Shown one piece after another: positions 14,213 through 14,974 of a stretch of 14,974 bases of DNA (within the stretch, counting starts at the first letter, position 1; each line of letters starts with the position of its first letter). This stretch comes from DATEMK01 sp035275625 (GTDB lineage: Bacteria > Bacteroidota > Bacteroidia > AKYH767-A > OLB10): assembly GCA_035275625.1 (NCBI GenBank), contig DATEMK010000405.1, positions 1-14,974 of the forward strand. Direction: 5' to 3'. Under the pieces are notes generated by a model, which saw only the letters and a list, made by a program, of their open reading frames with translations, searched no databases and was not told the origin of the DNA. A program made the translations under genes and the position numbers.

Positions 14213-14740
14213 GTGAAAAAAATAATTTTCTTTTTTCTTCTCTTTGCTTCCCTCCAGGTAAAAGCGCAGTGTGTGGATACAAATGCCTATAATGGAAATT
14301 GCGCTGAATGTTTCGGGCTGGATTTTGCTCCCGTGTGCGGATGTGATGGCAATAATTACAGAACAGAATGTGAAGCTTTCAAATGCCACAATCTTTTACA
14401 GGATAGCAGCACGATATGCGATTACGTGGAATTTGAATTTCGCCCTACCTTACTCTCTGAAACCTCAATTGCACAAACGGGAACTGTGGGCAGGATATGC
14501 GTGTATGCAAAGTACCGCGGCAGCACTGTGATACAGATTTATAATTCATTTGGAAAAGTGATGTATGATGAGCTTCTGATTGCAAATTATGATAATGTCT
14601 TTTTACCGGGAAATATTTTCAGGGGATCACCCCCTCAATATCTTGAGATACCCGGTATCGCATCTTTTGAAAGAGGAGTTTATATAGTTGTTGTGACAGT
14701 TGACGGCCAATCGAAGACGAAGAAGATTATGAAGATGTGA
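14213..14740 (+). CDS. Kazal-type protease inhibitor with T9SS-type C-terminal domain
   Basis: The 175-residue protein starts with GTG at 14213; no in-frame ATG precedes the signal peptide (MKKIIFFFLLFASLQVKAQ, 1-19). Residues about 20-70 form a Kazal-like domain: C20, C31 and C34 in CVDTNAYNGNCAEC, then FAPVCGCDGNNYRTECEAFKC, with a last cysteine in STIC. The core PVCG-DG--Y---C is the family signature of serine protease inhibitors. The rest (about 72-175) resembles a T9SS type A sorting domain (IQIYNSFGKVMYDE, FERGVYIVVVTVDG, KTKKIMKM), although the usual PNP start is not evident. The protein is likely exported and could protect the cell or its secreted proteins against host or competitor proteases; this is inference from the domains. 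It lies 68 bases after the PagL-like gene on the same strand, but has its own promoter box. Confidence 0.8.
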   Translation: MKKIIFFFLLFASLQVKAQCVDTNAYNGNCAECFGLDFAPVCGCDGNNYRTECEAFKCHNLLQDSSTICDYVEFEFRPTLLSETSIAQTGTVGRICVYAKYRGSTVIQIYNSFGKVMYDELLIANYDNVFLPGNIFRGSPPQYLEIPGIASFERGVYIVVVTVDGQSKTKKIMKM

Positions 14741-14754
14741 GAAAGTAGTATACC

Positions 14755-14904
14755 TTACATCCTTTTTTTTGTGTTTCTAACGTAACGGGTAAGCGTAACT
14801 CCAGTGAGGCAGCAATTATTTATTGCATTTTCACCCATTGTTTTATAGCATTCACCAAATATTTTAAAATTATATTCTTTTCCGCTTGAAAATGGTTTAT
14901 TCAT
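14755..14904 (-). CDS. Possible small ORF of 49 residues
   Basis: A minus-strand ATG complementary to 14902-14904 opens 49 codons ending at TAA (14757-14755), convergent with the Kazal gene and 14 bases from its stop. A stop codon lies in frame four codons upstream, so this is the complete reading. The product begins MNKPFSSGKEYNFKIF, contains a CYKTMGENAINNCC segment and ends basic (RYVRNTKKRM). The composition looks like a real protein rather than a shadow, but I recognise no family and see no promoter or ribosome binding site. It could equally be a chance ORF or a gene remnant. Confidence 0.25.
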   Translation of the reverse strand: MNKPFSSGKEYNFKIFGECYKTMGENAINNCCLTGVTLTRYVRNTKKRM

Positions 14905-14974
14905 TGTATAAGTTTGTTATGCTGTTTTAATAATAATCTTAACCCGGATTAAAAACCTGCCTTCAATTATAATT
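14905..14974. other. Right edge of window without recognisable feature
   Basis: These 70 AT-rich bases hold no ORF, hairpin or promoter match that I can support on either strand. Confidence 0.4.

Overview
The window looks like a Bacteroidota (Bacteroidetes) chromosome segment. Nearly every gene encodes an exported protein. Five proteins end in a type IX secretion (T9SS) sorting domain, one carries a lipoprotein signal of the surface-export type, and there is a TonB C-terminal-domain protein and a carboxypeptidase-regulatory-like protein. The recognisable promoter boxes resemble TAnnTTTG, and clear Shine-Dalgarno sequences are scarce. No rRNA, tRNA, CRISPR array, transposase or integrase was found.

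Region 1 (1-3883) holds two tandem T9SS-exported proteins built from Ig-like repeats, the first with an N-terminal LamG-like domain. Their last two repeats are nearly identical at DNA level, which suggests recent duplication or gene conversion. Region 2 (3884-4472) has no intact gene. It holds a minus-strand remnant of a LytTR DNA-binding domain and then a cluster of overlapping hairpins.

Region 3 (about 4386-9305) is the most interesting part. Five single genes, all on the plus strand and all envelope or exported proteins, are each followed by a copy of a 180-200 bp hairpin-rich repeat: four full-length or near full-length copies and one degenerate copy. The repeats are bounded by GATAAC on the left and GTTATC on the right. 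The bases next to these boxes vary, and they are complementary across each gene rather than across each repeat: GTTATCAGCA/TGCTGATAAC, GTTATCTGCC/GGCAGATAAC, GTTATCAGCA/TGCTGATGAC and GTTATCGGAA/TTCCGATAAC. This is the logic of integron gene cassettes, where a cassette's start matches the inverse core of its own attC. I interpret the region as an integron-like cassette array without an integrase in view, using an unusual attC-like repeat. This is inference from sequence pattern only. The cassettes encode a LolA-like periplasmic protein, a Cys-rich/membrane/CarboxypepD_reg protein, a lipoprotein, a TonB C-terminal-domain protein and a T9SS-exported protein.

Region 4 (9418-12423, minus strand) has a class 3 lipase, a T9SS-exported protein with its own terminator, and a single-domain response regulator. 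Region 5 (12981-14974, plus strand) has a PagL-like lipid A deacylase/acyloxyacyl hydrolase family barrel and a Kazal-type protease inhibitor fused to a T9SS-type C-terminal domain, followed by a possible 49-residue minus-strand ORF. Overall the window is an accessory, cell-surface-oriented locus. Apart from T9SS export itself, no single pathway links the genes.
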